The position numbers and the translations under genes were made by a program. The notes below the pieces were generated by a model. The model made no database searches, was not told the origin of the DNA, and saw only the letters and a program-made list of their open reading frames with translations. From Mollicutes bacterium (lineage in GTDB: Bacteria; Bacillota_I; Bacilli_A; Izemoplasmatales; Izemoplasmataceae), in contig PWYL01000026.1 in the NCBI GenBank assembly GCA_003568315.1, positions 1 to 43,955 on the forward strand: 43,955 bases of DNA, in the 5' to 3' direction. Position 1 is the stretch's first letter. Every line of letters begins with the position of its first letter. Of the stretch, positions 1 through 8,253 are shown piece by piece.

Positions 1-1547
1 ACCCCCGCCTCTCCCAACAATGGTTCGTCAAGATGAAACCCCTGGCCAAACAGGCGCTCGCCAAATCGAGTGCCCGTTTCATTCCGCCCCGTTTCGAGAA
101 GGTTTTCAGACGCTGGATGGAAGACATCCAGGATTGGTGCATAAGCCGCCAGCTCTGGTGGGGACACCGCATACCCGCCCATTACGGACCGAACGGCGAG
201 GTCTATGTCGGCGACAACCCGCCCGAAGGCTACAAGCAGGACGAGGACGTTCTCGACACCTGGTTCTCTTCGGCGCTTTGGCCCTTTTCGACACTGGGCT
301 GGCCCGAAGAGACCGAGGACTTCCAAAGGTATTATCCCACCCAGACGATGGTGACGGGCTACGACATCATCTTCTTCTGGGTCGCGCGCATGATCTTCCA
401 GGGATTGGAATTCACGAACGAGACGCCCTTCGAGAAGGTCCTCATCCACGGACTTATCCGGGATGAAAAGGGGCGGAAGATGTCGAAATCGCTCGGCAAC
501 GGCGTCGATCCCATGGATGTCCGTGACGAGTACGGGATGGACACACTCCGCTATTTCCTCTCGACGAATTCCGCGCCGGGCCAGGACCTCCGCTTCGAAT
601 TCGAGAAGGTCGCTTCGAGCTGGAACTACATCAACAAACTCTGGAACATCTCCCGTTTCGTGCTCATGCATCTAAAGACCATGGCAGAAGAAGACCTCAC
701 CACAGACAAAGAGGAACTCTCTTTGCCCGACCGCTGGGTGCTCTCAAGGCTCCAATCGGTCATCGCCGAGGTGGACAAAAACTATGAGAAGTTCGAGTTC
801 GGCGAAGTCGCCCGCACCCTCTACAATTTCAGCTGGGAAGAGGTCGCGAGCTGGTATGTCGAGATGAGCAAACCCATCCTCTATAGTGATGACGAGAAAA
901 AGAAGAAGACGACGAAAGCAATCCTGCACGAGGTCTTGCTCAATATCATGAAGATGTTGCATCCGTTCATGCCTTTTGTGACCGAGGAGATCTATCAGAA
1001 CCTTCCCGTGAAGGAAGCGGCGTCGATCATGGTCGCCCCCTGGCCGAAGCCGGACAAGACGCGCCTCGACAAGGAGGCCGTGGAGAGTTTCGGGATCGTC
1101 AAATCGATCATCACCCGCGTCCGGAACGTCCGGAGTGAATACGATGTTCCCGCCAAACAGCCCATCGACATCCATATCGCCTGCAACAAGCGCGCCGAGC
1201 GGATCATCCTTGACAACAAGCGTCTCATCCGTTCTTTTGTGACACCGGACACGTTCGCGGTCGGGCAAGACCAAAAACCAAAAACGAAAGCCCGTTCCTT
1301 CGTCGATGTCGAGTTCACCCTGCATGTGCCGCTCGGCGACCTTTTCGACATCGAAGCGGAGATACGCAAGCAGAAAGCCGAGAAGAAGCGTCTCGAAAGT
1401 GAGGTCGCCCGCGCCAAGAAGATGCTTGCCAACGAGGGCTTTTTGGCGAAGGCGCCCGAAAAGAAAGTAAAAGAGGAGAAGCGGAAGCTCGAACGCTACC
1501 GAAAACAACTCGAGCAAGTCAAAAAAAGGATCGAGGACCTTTCGTGA
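1..1547 (+). CDS. valS: Valine--tRNA ligase, C-terminal part (5' end outside window)
   Basis: Class I aminoacyl-tRNA synthetase that charges tRNA-Val in the cytoplasm. The open frame enters from the left edge (first full codon at base 3), so the N-terminal catalytic portion with the HIGH motif and much of the editing domain lies outside. Visible parts are the DWCISRQLWWGHRIP segment typical of the second catalytic half, the DVLDTWFSS motif, the KMSKS loop near bases 477-491 followed by LGNGVDP, the anticodon-binding helical domain, and a C-terminal Lys/Glu-rich coiled coil (about bases 1350-1540) that is characteristic of bacterial ValRS and contacts the tRNA. It ends in TGA one base before the next ATG, so it is probably co-transcribed with folC as in many Bacillota. 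Identification is firm; only completeness is in question. Confidence 0.97.
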   Translation, partial: PRLSQQWFVKMKPLAKQALAKSSARFIPPRFEKVFRRWMEDIQDWCISRQLWWGHRIPAHYGPNGEVYVGDNPPEGYKQDEDVLDTWFSSALWPFSTLGWPEETEDFQRYYPTQTMVTGYDIIFFWVARMIFQGLEFTNETPFEKVLIHGLIRDEKGRKMSKSLGNGVDPMDVRDEYGMDTLRYFLSTNSAPGQDLRFEFEKVASSWNYINKLWNISRFVLMHLKTMAEEDLTTDKEELSLPDRWVLSRLQSVIAEVDKNYEKFEFGEVARTLYNFSWEEVASWYVEMSKPILYSDDEKKKKTTKAILHEVLLNIMKMLHPFMPFVTEEIYQNLPVKEAASIMVAPWPKPDKTRLDKEAVESFGIVKSIITRVRNVRSEYDVPAKQPIDIHIACNKRAERIILDNKRLIRSFVTPDTFAVGQDQKPKTKARSFVDVEFTLHVPLGDLFDIEAEIRKQKAEKKRLESEVARAKKMLANEGFLAKAPEKKVKEEKRKLERYRKQLEQVKKRIEDLS

Positions 1548-1548
1548 C

Positions 1549-2844
1549 ATGTTCGAAACCCTGAAAGAGGCCCAACGCTGGATCGAGGGCATCACCCGTT
1601 TCGGCGACAAATACGACCTCTCGCGCATGGAACGGGCCGTAGAGCTTCTCGACCATCCGGAAAAAACTTTCAAGACCGTCCACATCGGCGGCACGAACGG
1701 CAAAGGCTCGACCCTCACCTATCTCAAAGAGATTCTCTTGGAGGCGGGCTACAAGGTCGGCACGTTCACATCCCCCTATGTCGTTTCGTTCAACGAGCGG
1801 ATCACTTTGAACAACGAGCCGATCGCCGATGAGGACCTCCTTTTCTACATCAACAAGATCCAAGATTTCCAAGCATCCTACCGCGAAAAACACCATGACC
1901 AGATCACGTTCTTCGAGCTCGTCACCCTCGTGAGTTTCCTCTATTTCCGTGATCGTGATGTCGACTATGTCCTCTACGAGGTCGGTCTCGGGGGAACGTT
2001 GGATGCCACGAACGTCATCATGCCGGAACTTGCCATCATCACCACCGTGGGCTATGACCACATGCACGTGCTCGGCGACACGCTCGAAGAGATCGCCGAG
2101 AACAAACTCGGCATCGTGAAAGCGAACGTCCCTCTCGTCGCGGGAGGGATCGATCCTGCCCTCGAAGGTCTCTTCGCCGAACACGCACAAAAGCAAAGAA
2201 GCGACCTCCACCTCATCCGCGACCATCCGGCGCGAAACATACATCCCGCGATTCCCACGACATTCACGTTGGCCGATACCGCCTACACCCTCTCCATGAT
2301 CGGCCTCCACCAGGTGGAAAACGCCCGTACCGCCTTGCTTGCGGCGGATGTCCTCAAAGACAAAGAGAATCTCCATATTTCACCCGAAGCGAAGAAGAAG
2401 GGGCTTTTGCGGGCCCGTTTCCCCGGAAGGATGGAACGTTTCGGCGAAAACGTGCTCCTTGACGGCGCCCACAACATCTCCAGCCTCGAAGCGACAATCG
2501 CCTCGATGCGCGCTTATTTTCCAAAAAAGAGGATACGTGTCCTCTTCGCTGTCATGGCCGACAAGGACTATACGCCGATGCTGAGGCTTTTGGAAGATTT
2601 CGCCGACGAACTCTTTTTCACAGAGATCCCTTACCATCGCGCCGAAAAGGCGGAAAACCTCGCGAAAAAAACCCGTCTTCCCCGAGCCAAGGCTTTTTCC
2701 GACTATCGTGAAGCCTATGATGAAGCCCTCGACAAAGACGAGAAAACGCTCCTTCTCATCACGGGCTCACTCTATTTCATCAGTGCTATCCGCACCTACA
2801 TCCTTGATAAAAGCGCCCCCTTGCAAAAGCGAAAAAGCGCTTGA
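1549..2844 (+). CDS. folC: Bifunctional folylpolyglutamate/dihydrofolate synthase
   Basis: Mur-ligase-family enzyme, 431 aa, that adds glutamate to folates with ATP in the cytosol. The P-loop GTNGKGS sits at residues 48-54 and is followed by the TSPYVVSFNERI block. The central ATPase domain includes the YEVGLGGTLDATN segment, and the C-terminal domain has the LLDGAHN motif. Length is normal for the family. The start ATG lies one base after the valS stop, so translation is probably coupled; there is no separate promoter and no strong SD. A good intrinsic terminator follows directly, making valS-folC the end of a transcription unit. Whether it also has dihydrofolate synthase activity cannot be read from the sequence; no other folate gene is nearby. 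Confidence 0.95.
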   Translation: MFETLKEAQRWIEGITRFGDKYDLSRMERAVELLDHPEKTFKTVHIGGTNGKGSTLTYLKEILLEAGYKVGTFTSPYVVSFNERITLNNEPIADEDLLFYINKIQDFQASYREKHHDQITFFELVTLVSFLYFRDRDVDYVLYEVGLGGTLDATNVIMPELAIITTVGYDHMHVLGDTLEEIAENKLGIVKANVPLVAGGIDPALEGLFAEHAQKQRSDLHLIRDHPARNIHPAIPTTFTLADTAYTLSMIGLHQVENARTALLAADVLKDKENLHISPEAKKKGLLRARFPGRMERFGENVLLDGAHNISSLEATIASMRAYFPKKRIRVLFAVMADKDYTPMLRLLEDFADELFFTEIPYHRAEKAENLAKKTRLPRAKAFSDYREAYDEALDKDEKTLLLITGSLYFISAIRTYILDKSAPLQKRKSA

Positions 2845-2860
2845 TGAAGCCGTCGAAGGA

Positions 2861-2886
2861 AAGCGCCACGGATGGGCGCTTTTTTC
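2861..2886 (+). terminator. Rho-independent terminator after folC
   Basis: AAGCGCC and GGCGCTT form a 7-bp stem with a 7-base loop, running directly into six T residues. It starts 17 bases after the folC stop. Confidence 0.9.
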
Positions 2887-3099
2887 TGCCCCAAAGTTGT
2901 AATATGTCCTGAAAGTGCTCAGAAAAGCTGTTTTTGGCTTTCAGAAGGCTTGATACATCCGACAAATGGGCAAAACGGGTTGCCATAAGGCACTCAGCGA
3001 GTTGTCCTTTGTGTCGACAGCTAAGGGGTCCAAGAAAAGTATGCATACATACGAATAGCCATATCAGCACTCATCTTCATACGGAAAGCCGGTGCCCCG

Positions 3100-4125
3100 A
3101 TGACATCCAATCCCGAAAAGTTCGTAGAGAGACTATGTGGTTGGTACGAGCGCAACAAGCGTGCGCTCCCTTTTAGAGAAACGCGGGATCCCTATGCCAT
3201 TCTCGTGGCGGAAACCATGTTGCAGCAAACGCGCATGGAGACCGCTTTGGGATATTATGAGCGTTTCCTCGAGGCTTTTCCCACCGTGGAATCCTTGGCC
3301 CGGGCGGACACGGACAAGGTGTTGAAACTCTGGGAGGGACTCGGGTATTACCGACGGGCGCGGAATCTGCAAAAGGCGGCACGAATCATCGTCTCGGACC
3401 GGGAGGGGACATTCTCAGCCGATTTGGAATCCTTGCGCAAGCTTCCCGGTGTCGGACCCTACACCGCCGCCGCCTTGGCGGCCATCGCTTTCGGGAAAAA
3501 AACGCCCGCCGTCGACGGCAACGTCATGCGCATCATGGCGCGAATCGCAGGAATCTTTGAAGACATCGACAAGACACGCACGAAAAACATGGTGCAAGAC
3601 ATGTTGGTCACGCCCATGGGACATGCCGATCCCCGGACGTTCACGGAGGCGCTCATGGAGTTGGGCGCTCTGGTGTGCAAAAAACGCCCCCTATGTGAAA
3701 GGTGCCCGCTCGGGGAATATTGTTTCGCATACAAACAGGATAGGGTTGCCGATTTCCCTGTGCAAAGGACCAAGAAAGCAAAAACCACAGAGACCTATCA
3801 GACATTCGTCGTGAAAAACCAGCGCGGCATCCTTTTGGAAAAACGAGCCGACAAGGGCCTCCTCGGCGGATTGCACACCCTGCCGCAGTATGCGAAGAAT
3901 CTTGACAGAGCCCTTGCGGGCTTGCGAGCGGATCATAATGTCCAAACCGAGGATATACGCCCCCTCGGCACGTTCACACACGTCTTCACCCACAAAATCT
4001 GGCGGATGGAGGTCTTTCTCGTTGATACAGACACCTCCGGGAAAGGATTCCACGATCCCTTCTCGTCCGCGGTCGCCATCGCGCGGGCCCACGGGAAGAT
4101 TCTTTCCTCCCTGAAAGAGAAATGA
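3100..4125 (+). CDS. mutY: Adenine DNA glycosylase (A/8-oxoG)
   Basis: Removes adenine mispaired with 8-oxoguanine in base excision repair. The 341 aa hold an HhH-GPD glycosylase domain (about 1-215) with catalytic Glu38 in AETMLQQT, the helix-hairpin-helix LPGVGPYTA (115-123) and catalytic Asp139 in VDGNVMR. An iron-sulphur loop follows with Cys193, Cys199, Cys202 and Cys208. The C-terminal NUDIX-like domain (about 225-341) reads 8-oxoG and contains TFTHVFTHKIW. The first cysteine spacing is C-X5-C rather than the common C-X6-C. SD is weak (GGAAAG about 12 bases upstream), but no better start exists. radC follows 42 bases after the stop, so a DNA-repair pair is likely. The C-terminal domain separates it from endonuclease III. 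Confidence 0.95.
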   Translation: MTSNPEKFVERLCGWYERNKRALPFRETRDPYAILVAETMLQQTRMETALGYYERFLEAFPTVESLARADTDKVLKLWEGLGYYRRARNLQKAARIIVSDREGTFSADLESLRKLPGVGPYTAAALAAIAFGKKTPAVDGNVMRIMARIAGIFEDIDKTRTKNMVQDMLVTPMGHADPRTFTEALMELGALVCKKRPLCERCPLGEYCFAYKQDRVADFPVQRTKKAKTTETYQTFVVKNQRGILLEKRADKGLLGGLHTLPQYAKNLDRALAGLRADHNVQTEDIRPLGTFTHVFTHKIWRMEVFLVDTDTSGKGFHDPFSSAVAIARAHGKILSSLKEK

Positions 4126-4167
4126 CCCCGCTTTTTGCGTATCATCGGGGGGAAAGGGGGCGGTCTC

Positions 4168-4845
4168 ATGTATATGATCAAAGAGATGCCGGATGCCGAA
4201 AGACCGCGGGAAAGATTTTTGCGGCAGGGGCGCGAAGCCCTTTCCATCCATGAACTCATCGCCATCATCCTGCGCACGGGGACGAAAAAGAAAAGCGTGC
4301 TCGATTTGGCCAAGGAGGTCGCCTGTCGGTATCCTTCCATCCGCATGCTCGACGAGGCGAGCATTCGTGAGCTCACAAAGATTCCCGGCATGGGTGAAGC
4401 GAAGGCGATCCAGCTCATGTCCGCACTGGAACTCGGCAAGCGGCTCATGGCCGAACCCTTCCCTTCGCGAAAGAAATTGCTCAATCCGGAAGCCGTATAT
4501 GAACACATGCGCCTCGCTTTGGAGATGAAGACGCAAGAGACATTCTATGCTCTCTATCTCGACACGAAAGGAGCCCTCATCGAAAAACACAGACTCTTTG
4601 TCGGCTCGCTTTCGGCCGCCCTCGTGCATCCCAGGGAACTCTTCAAACATGCCGTGGTGCTTTCTGCGGCCTCCGTCATCCTCGTCCACAATCATCCTTC
4701 GGGCGATCCCTCCCCTTCGGCAAGCGACAAGCGGATCACCGACACCATGGTGAAAAACGGACGTCTCATGGACATCGCCGTCCTCGACCATATCATCATC
4801 GGGAAGGGTCGTTATCATTCTTTCAAGGAGCACGGCGACCTTTGA
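4168..4845 (+). CDS. radC: RadC family JAB-domain protein
   Basis: The 225-aa protein has an N-terminal helix-hairpin-helix part (MPDAERPRERF at the start, KIPGMGEAKA near 71-80) and a C-terminal JAMM/JAB metallo-hydrolase-like domain with HNHPSGDPSPSASD (174-187), whose two His and terminal Asp are the expected zinc ligands. Historically tied to recombinational repair; the biochemical role of RadC is unsettled and I do not assign one. Start ATG 4168 is preferred over a TTG 33 bases upstream because AAAGGGGGCGG lies at correct distance and family members begin with this MIKEMP-like segment; ATG 4174 is also possible. It follows mutY closely and has no terminator of its own before the L21 promoter. 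Confidence 0.93.
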   Translation: MYMIKEMPDAERPRERFLRQGREALSIHELIAIILRTGTKKKSVLDLAKEVACRYPSIRMLDEASIRELTKIPGMGEAKAIQLMSALELGKRLMAEPFPSRKKLLNPEAVYEHMRLALEMKTQETFYALYLDTKGALIEKHRLFVGSLSAALVHPRELFKHAVVLSAASVILVHNHPSGDPSPSASDKRITDTMVKNGRLMDIAVLDHIIIGKGRYHSFKEHGDL

Positions 4846-4868
4846 AAGGGAAATTCGTCGTTTCCGCC

Positions 4869-4897
4869 TTTACAAGTAGTCTCGCATCCTGTATAAT
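4869..4897 (+). promoter_or_regulatory. Sigma-A type promoter for rplU-rpmA
   Basis: TTTACA (4869-4874), 17-base spacer, TATAAT (4892-4897). Near-consensus, located about 170 bases before rplU, leaving a structured leader. Confidence 0.88.
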
Positions 4898-4900
4898 AGG

Positions 4901-5048
4901 GTAGCTGTTCGGTGGGATACACCGACAAACGGCTTCCCTTGAAGCCTACAAGGCTCTCAAGGGAACCACACGCTCGGCAGCATACCGCTCAGAAAGGGTT
5001 TGAAAGCATGGTCTTCGACCATCACCCCCATGGCGAGTCTTGACAACG
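4901..5048 (+). ncRNA. L21-leader-like 5' untranslated RNA
   Basis: The transcript leader before rplU folds into at least two clear hairpins: TCGGTG/CACCGA around 4909-4925, and TTCCCTTGA/TCAAGGGAA at 4934-4965 with an inner AGCCT/AGGCT extension. Neither is followed by a T-run, so they are not terminators. A structured leader before the L21 gene is known in Bacillota (Rfam family L21_leader), where autoregulation by the ribosomal protein is assumed. Assignment rests on position and hairpin layout; I did not score it against the family model. Confidence 0.55.
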
Positions 5049-5065
5049 AGGAGGTGCTCGTGAGC

Positions 5066-5374
5066 ATGTACGCAGTGTTCGAAACCGGCGGAAAGCAGTT
5101 CCGCGTCCAAAAAGGCGAAGAGATCTATGTCGAAAGACTGGATGCGGAAGAAGGCAAGACCGTGACATTCGACAAGGTCCTGCTCGTCGGCGGGGAAAAG
5201 ACCGTCGTCGGCGCTCCCCATGTCAAAGGGGCCAAGGTCGAAGCGAAAATCGTCAAACACGGAAAACGAAAGAAGATCACGGTTTTCAAGATCAAGCCGA
5301 AAAAGAACTATCGTCGCAAGAAGGGACACAGACAGCCCTACACGAAACTCGAGATCACCAACATCCAAGCATAG
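5066..5374 (+). CDS. rplU: 50S ribosomal protein L21
   Basis: The 102-aa large-subunit protein that binds 23S rRNA. It begins [14 protein letters not shown] and ends with the [15 protein letters not shown] segment; both are family hallmarks. Start ATG 5066 is fixed by AGGAGGTG at 5049-5056, nine bases upstream, and by the family start; in-frame upstream codons would only extend into the leader. The gene is followed 32 bases later by rpmA. In most Bacillota the cysteine protease gene prp lies between these two; here there is no room for it. Confidence 0.97.
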   Translation: MYAVFETGGKQFRVQKGEEIYVERLDAEEGKTVTFDKVLLVGGEKTVVGAPHVKGAKVEAKIVKHGKRKKITVFKIKPKKNYRRKKGHRQPYTKLEITNIQA

Positions 5375-5406
5375 TTTTTAGAAAGCGAAAGCGGAGGTGA
5401 GTGGAA

Positions 5407-5691
5407 ATGTTGATGGATATCCAAGTCATGAAGTTCATGGCCACGAAGAAAGGTGTCGGCTCGACCAAGAACGGTCGGGACTCCGAAGCGAAACGCCTCG
5501 GAGCCAAGCGTGGAGACGGGCAACGGTGCAAGGCCGGTGCCATCATCTATCGCCAGCGCGGCACGAAGGTCCATCCCGGCGTCAATGTCGGCGTGGGTGG
5601 AGATGACACCCTCTACAGCAAAGTCGACGGCATCGTCAAATTCGAACGGATGGGCAAATCGAAAAAACGCGCTTCGGTGTATCCCGAATAG
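5407..5691 (+). CDS. rpmA: 50S ribosomal protein L27 with N-terminal extension
   Basis: A 94-aa ribosomal protein whose N-terminal tail reaches the peptidyl-transferase centre. The body [19 protein letters not shown] and [15 protein letters not shown] is diagnostic. Start ATG 5407 is nine bases after GGAGG of a strong SD (5393-5400); GTG 5401 is in frame but too close. The product carries a 12-residue extension, [12 protein letters not shown], before the TKKGVG start of the mature protein. In Prp-containing bacteria this extension ends in LQFF-A and is cleaved by Prp; here the Phe-Phe is replaced by Phe-Met and prp is absent from its usual place. Cleavage is therefore uncertain. Confidence 0.96.
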   Translation: MLMDIQVMKFMATKKGVGSTKNGRDSEAKRLGAKRGDGQRCKAGAIIYRQRGTKVHPGVNVGVGGDDTLYSKVDGIVKFERMGKSKKRASVYPE

Positions 5692-5693
5692 TC

Positions 5694-5726
5694 AGGCAGA
5701 CAGTCAAAGGCTGTTTGCCTTTTTTC
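5694..5726 (+). terminator. Intrinsic terminator after rpmA
   Basis: AGGCAGACAG pairs with CTGTTTGCCT (10 bp, one G-T pair) around a 7-base loop, followed by T6. It starts three bases after the rpmA stop. Confidence 0.93.
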
Positions 5727-5742
5727 TTCGGCGCCGCTATTG

Positions 5743-5748
5743 TATAAT
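5743..5748 (+). promoter_or_regulatory. -10 element before the GNAT-kinase gene
   Basis: TATAAT lies 19 bases before the ATG; no convincing -35 is visible because the region upstream is the rpmA terminator. The transcript would have a very short leader holding the GGGTGA SD. Confidence 0.6.
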
Positions 5749-5766
5749 GGCTTATGGGTGAATGAC

Positions 5767-6765
5767 ATGATACGACTTGCGAAAAGAAGCGACCTCGCTC
5801 GAATCGACGCCTTGAGTGTCCGGACAATCGAGGATATGCGTGCGGGGGGGATCAAACAATGGGACACGACGTATCCCAGGAAAGAACATTTCGCCGCCGA
5901 CATCGAGAAAGACGCCCTCCACGTCTTTGAGGAGGAAGGAAGGATTCTCGCTGCCATGGCGGTGCTTCCCGGGGACGAGAAAGTCTATCGTTTTGTTTCT
6001 TGGATGAGAGAGAAGTCCTTGGCCGTACACCGGATTGTCGTCGACCCCGCCGCACAGCGTAAGGGGATTGCCACGGCACTCTTTCTTTGGCTTTTTCGAA
6101 AAGCCGAAAGCCAAGGCATGGAATCCATCCGGATCGACACCCACCCGGGCAACGACCGTATGCGCGGGTTCCTCGAGAGACTCCAATTCGATTACATTGG
6201 CTACATCCCCTCGATCCACCGTCTGGCCTATGAACGTCTCGTGGGCGGGGCGTTCATGAAACGGATCGTCATCCTCGGAAGCAGCGGCAGCGGCAAGACC
6301 ACCCTGACCCGCATGATCGGCGAAAGACTCGCCATCCCCATACTCCATCTCGACACCGTCTATTGGAAGAAAGACTGGACGGCGATCGACAAAGACCTCT
6401 TTCAAAAGAGAATCAGACAGTTCATGCGTGAGCATTCCCGTTTCGTCATGGACGGAAACTACCTCCACACACCGACGTTTTCCGACCGTCTGCGTTATGC
6501 CGACACCGTCATCTTGCTCTGTTACGACCGCAAGGAGGCCTTGAGAGGCATCATCGAGCGGGAAGCGAAATACAAACACCGGCACCGAAGCGACATGGCC
6601 GAGGGTTGTGACGAGGACATCGACCAGGAATTCCTGCGGTATGTGTACTTCTTCGATACGTATCGCAAACAAATCGAAGGTATCGCGAACACCCTTGCGC
6701 ACAAAAAGCATTTCTTGCGATTCTCCACGCGCGAAGCCTTGGACCACTGGCTCGCGACACTGTAG
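5767..6765 (+). CDS. Fusion: GNAT acetyltransferase + FlaR-like P-loop kinase
   Basis: One uninterrupted 332-aa frame. Residues 1 to about 160 form a GNAT domain; HRIVVDPAAQRKGIATALF matches the acetyl-CoA-binding motif A, and HPGNDRMRGFLERLQF matches motif B. Residues 164-332 start MKRIVILGSSGSGKTTLTRMIG, a P-loop followed by the LHLDTVYWKKDW block seen in small adenylate-kinase-like proteins often annotated 'DNA topology modulation protein FlaR'. The second half has its own internal ATG (6256) with weak purine-rich sequence upstream, so a separate short product is conceivable. Start ATG 5767 has GGGTGA five bases upstream. Substrates of both halves are unknown. The following obg start is only 12 bases beyond, so they share a transcript. 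Confidence 0.85.
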   Translation: MIRLAKRSDLARIDALSVRTIEDMRAGGIKQWDTTYPRKEHFAADIEKDALHVFEEEGRILAAMAVLPGDEKVYRFVSWMREKSLAVHRIVVDPAAQRKGIATALFLWLFRKAESQGMESIRIDTHPGNDRMRGFLERLQFDYIGYIPSIHRLAYERLVGGAFMKRIVILGSSGSGKTTLTRMIGERLAIPILHLDTVYWKKDWTAIDKDLFQKRIRQFMREHSRFVMDGNYLHTPTFSDRLRYADTVILLCYDRKEALRGIIEREAKYKHRHRSDMAEGCDEDIDQEFLRYVYFFDTYRKQIEGIANTLAHKKHFLRFSTREALDHWLATL

Positions 6766-6777
6766 GGAGTGACCCCC

Positions 6778-8061
6778 ATGTTCATCGACATTGTGAAAAT
6801 CACTATCAGAAGCGGCAAAGGCGGCGACGGCATGAGTGCCTTCCGCCGCGAGAAGTATGTGCCCAAGGGCGGTCCTTCCGGCGGCAACGGCGGCCGGGGG
6901 GGCGATGTCTATTTCGTCGGGGACGAAGGGCTCTCCACCTTGCTCGAGTTCCGCTACAACCGCTTGCTCAAGGCCGAAGACGGCGAAGCCGGCAAGAACA
7001 AGAAAATGCAGGGCAAAGACGGCGAAAACCTCTTCTTGAAGGTGCCCGTCGGCACGACCGTCTTCAATGCCCGCACCGGCAAGGTTCTCGCCGACATCAC
7101 CGCAAACGACCAGAAGGCGCTCATCTTGAAGGGCGGCCGGGGCGGCCGGGGGAACGCCGTTTTCGCGAGCAGCCGCAATACCGCCCCCGATTATGCCGAG
7201 AAAGGCGAACCCGGGAAGGAACTCGATTTGCAAATCGAGCTCAAACTGTTGGCCGATGTCGGCATCATCGGCATGCCGAATGCGGGAAAATCAACCCTGA
7301 TCAGCGTCATTTCCGCCGCCAGGCCCAAAATCGCGAGCTACCCTTTCACGACGATCGTCCCCAATCTCGGTGTCGTCGGCACGGATGACGGCAGGAGTTT
7401 CGTCGCCGCCGACATGCCGGGGCTGATCGAGGGCGCGAGCCGGGGACAAGGCCTCGGACAACAGTTCTTGCGCCATATCGAGAGGACGAGGGTTCTCGTG
7501 CACGTGGTCGACATGAGCGCATTCGAGGGACGCGACCCCTATGAGGATTGCAAAACCATCAACGATGAACTCGCCGCTTACGGTCACAAGCTGGAGAAAC
7601 GTCCGCAAGTGATCGTTGCGAACAAGATGGACATGCCCGAAGCGGAATCGAATCTCGAACGCTTCCGACGTCTTTATAAAGGGGATCATCCCATCATCCC
7701 CATAAGTTCTGTCACGAAAAAGAACATCAAAAAGCTCGTCTATCTTGTCGCCGACGAGCTCGCCGAGACGAAGAAAAAGGCCCTCTACGAGCCCGATGCG
7801 TTCGCGCCCTACGTCGAATACACGTTCAACGGAGAAAAGGAACCCTTCACGATCCGTCGCGGTGACGACGGCATCCTCGAGGTCGAAGGCGAGGGAATCG
7901 AGAAACTCTTCGCCATGACCGATTTCGCGAAACACGAAGGTGTCCGGCGGTTCGCCCGTCGTCTGAAAGAACTCGGGGTCGAAGCCGAACTGAAGAAACT
8001 CGGTGCCGAGACGGGGGATACCGTCCGTATTCTCGGTGAAGAGTTCGACTTCTCCGAATAG
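6778..8061 (+). CDS. obg: GTPase Obg/CgtA
   Basis: Essential ribosome-associated GTPase of 427 aa. The N-terminal glycine-rich Obg fold (1-155) includes GGNGGRGGDV and GGRGGRGN. The G domain (about 155-330) has G1 GMPNAGKST (155-163), a DMPGLIEGAS switch-II motif and NKMD. A C-terminal OCT domain (about 340-420) is typical of Bacillota and actinobacterial forms. ATG 6778 is preferred over GTG 6769 because the SD AGGGAGTGA overlaps the latter and the family starts MFID-V-I-----GGDG. Gene neighbours rplU-rpmA-obg are conserved in many bacteria, here interrupted by the GNAT-kinase fusion. Confidence 0.97.
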   Translation: MFIDIVKITIRSGKGGDGMSAFRREKYVPKGGPSGGNGGRGGDVYFVGDEGLSTLLEFRYNRLLKAEDGEAGKNKKMQGKDGENLFLKVPVGTTVFNARTGKVLADITANDQKALILKGGRGGRGNAVFASSRNTAPDYAEKGEPGKELDLQIELKLLADVGIIGMPNAGKSTLISVISAARPKIASYPFTTIVPNLGVVGTDDGRSFVAADMPGLIEGASRGQGLGQQFLRHIERTRVLVHVVDMSAFEGRDPYEDCKTINDELAAYGHKLEKRPQVIVANKMDMPEAESNLERFRRLYKGDHPIIPISSVTKKNIKKLVYLVADELAETKKKALYEPDAFAPYVEYTFNGEKEPFTIRRGDDGILEVEGEGIEKLFAMTDFAKHEGVRRFARRLKELGVEAELKKLGAETGDTVRILGEEFDFSE

Positions 8062-8093
8062 AGGTTCGTATACGTACCACAATTGCCGCCGAC

Positions 8094-8128
8094 AATCCCC
8101 GTATCGATGTGTCGAAATCCGGGGATTT
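8094..8128 (+). terminator. Weak terminator-like hairpin after obg
   Basis: AATCCCCG and CGGGGATT form an 8-bp stem with an inner TCGA/TCGA pairing; the following tract is only TTGTTG, so termination would be inefficient. The next -10 element starts five bases downstream. Confidence 0.45.
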
Positions 8129-8132
8129 GTTG

Positions 8133-8138
8133 TATAAT
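8133..8138 (+). promoter_or_regulatory. -10 element upstream of ruvA
   Basis: TATAAT with no clear -35; positioned 130 bases before ruvA, giving a leader of about 120 bases that contains a possible short reading frame. Confidence 0.5.
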
Positions 8139-8172
8139 AGGCTTGTTCGGGACGTTTGCGAGGTTTTCGAAG

Positions 8173-8253
8173 ATGAATGAAGCTTGGCGGAAGATTTGCC
8201 ATCTCCTTGACGATGGTCAGCATGTTGTCATGAGGTTTTCTGCACAACTATAA
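8173..8253 (+). CDS. Possible 26-aa leader peptide before ruvA
   Basis: ATG at 8173 opens 26 codons ending in TAA at 8251-8253, about 35 bases after the -10 and 14 bases before the ruvA start. The SD is poor (GAGG about 10 bases upstream). The predicted product, starting MNEAWRKICHLL, is mildly amphipathic and resembles nothing I know. It could be chance in an otherwise structured leader. It matters only if its translation affects access to the ruvA SD, which overlaps the TAA region. Confidence 0.2.
   Translation: MNEAWRKICHLLDDGQHVVMRFSAQL

Noticed and set aside
2887-3099. Small frame and imperfect CTGAAAG/CTTTCAG hairpin between folC and mutY
   Set aside because: No SD, no similarity and no T-run; treated as plain intergenic DNA.
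5752-7233. 493-codon minus-strand open frame across the GNAT-kinase gene and obg
   Set aside because: Shadow of two well-identified plus-strand genes.
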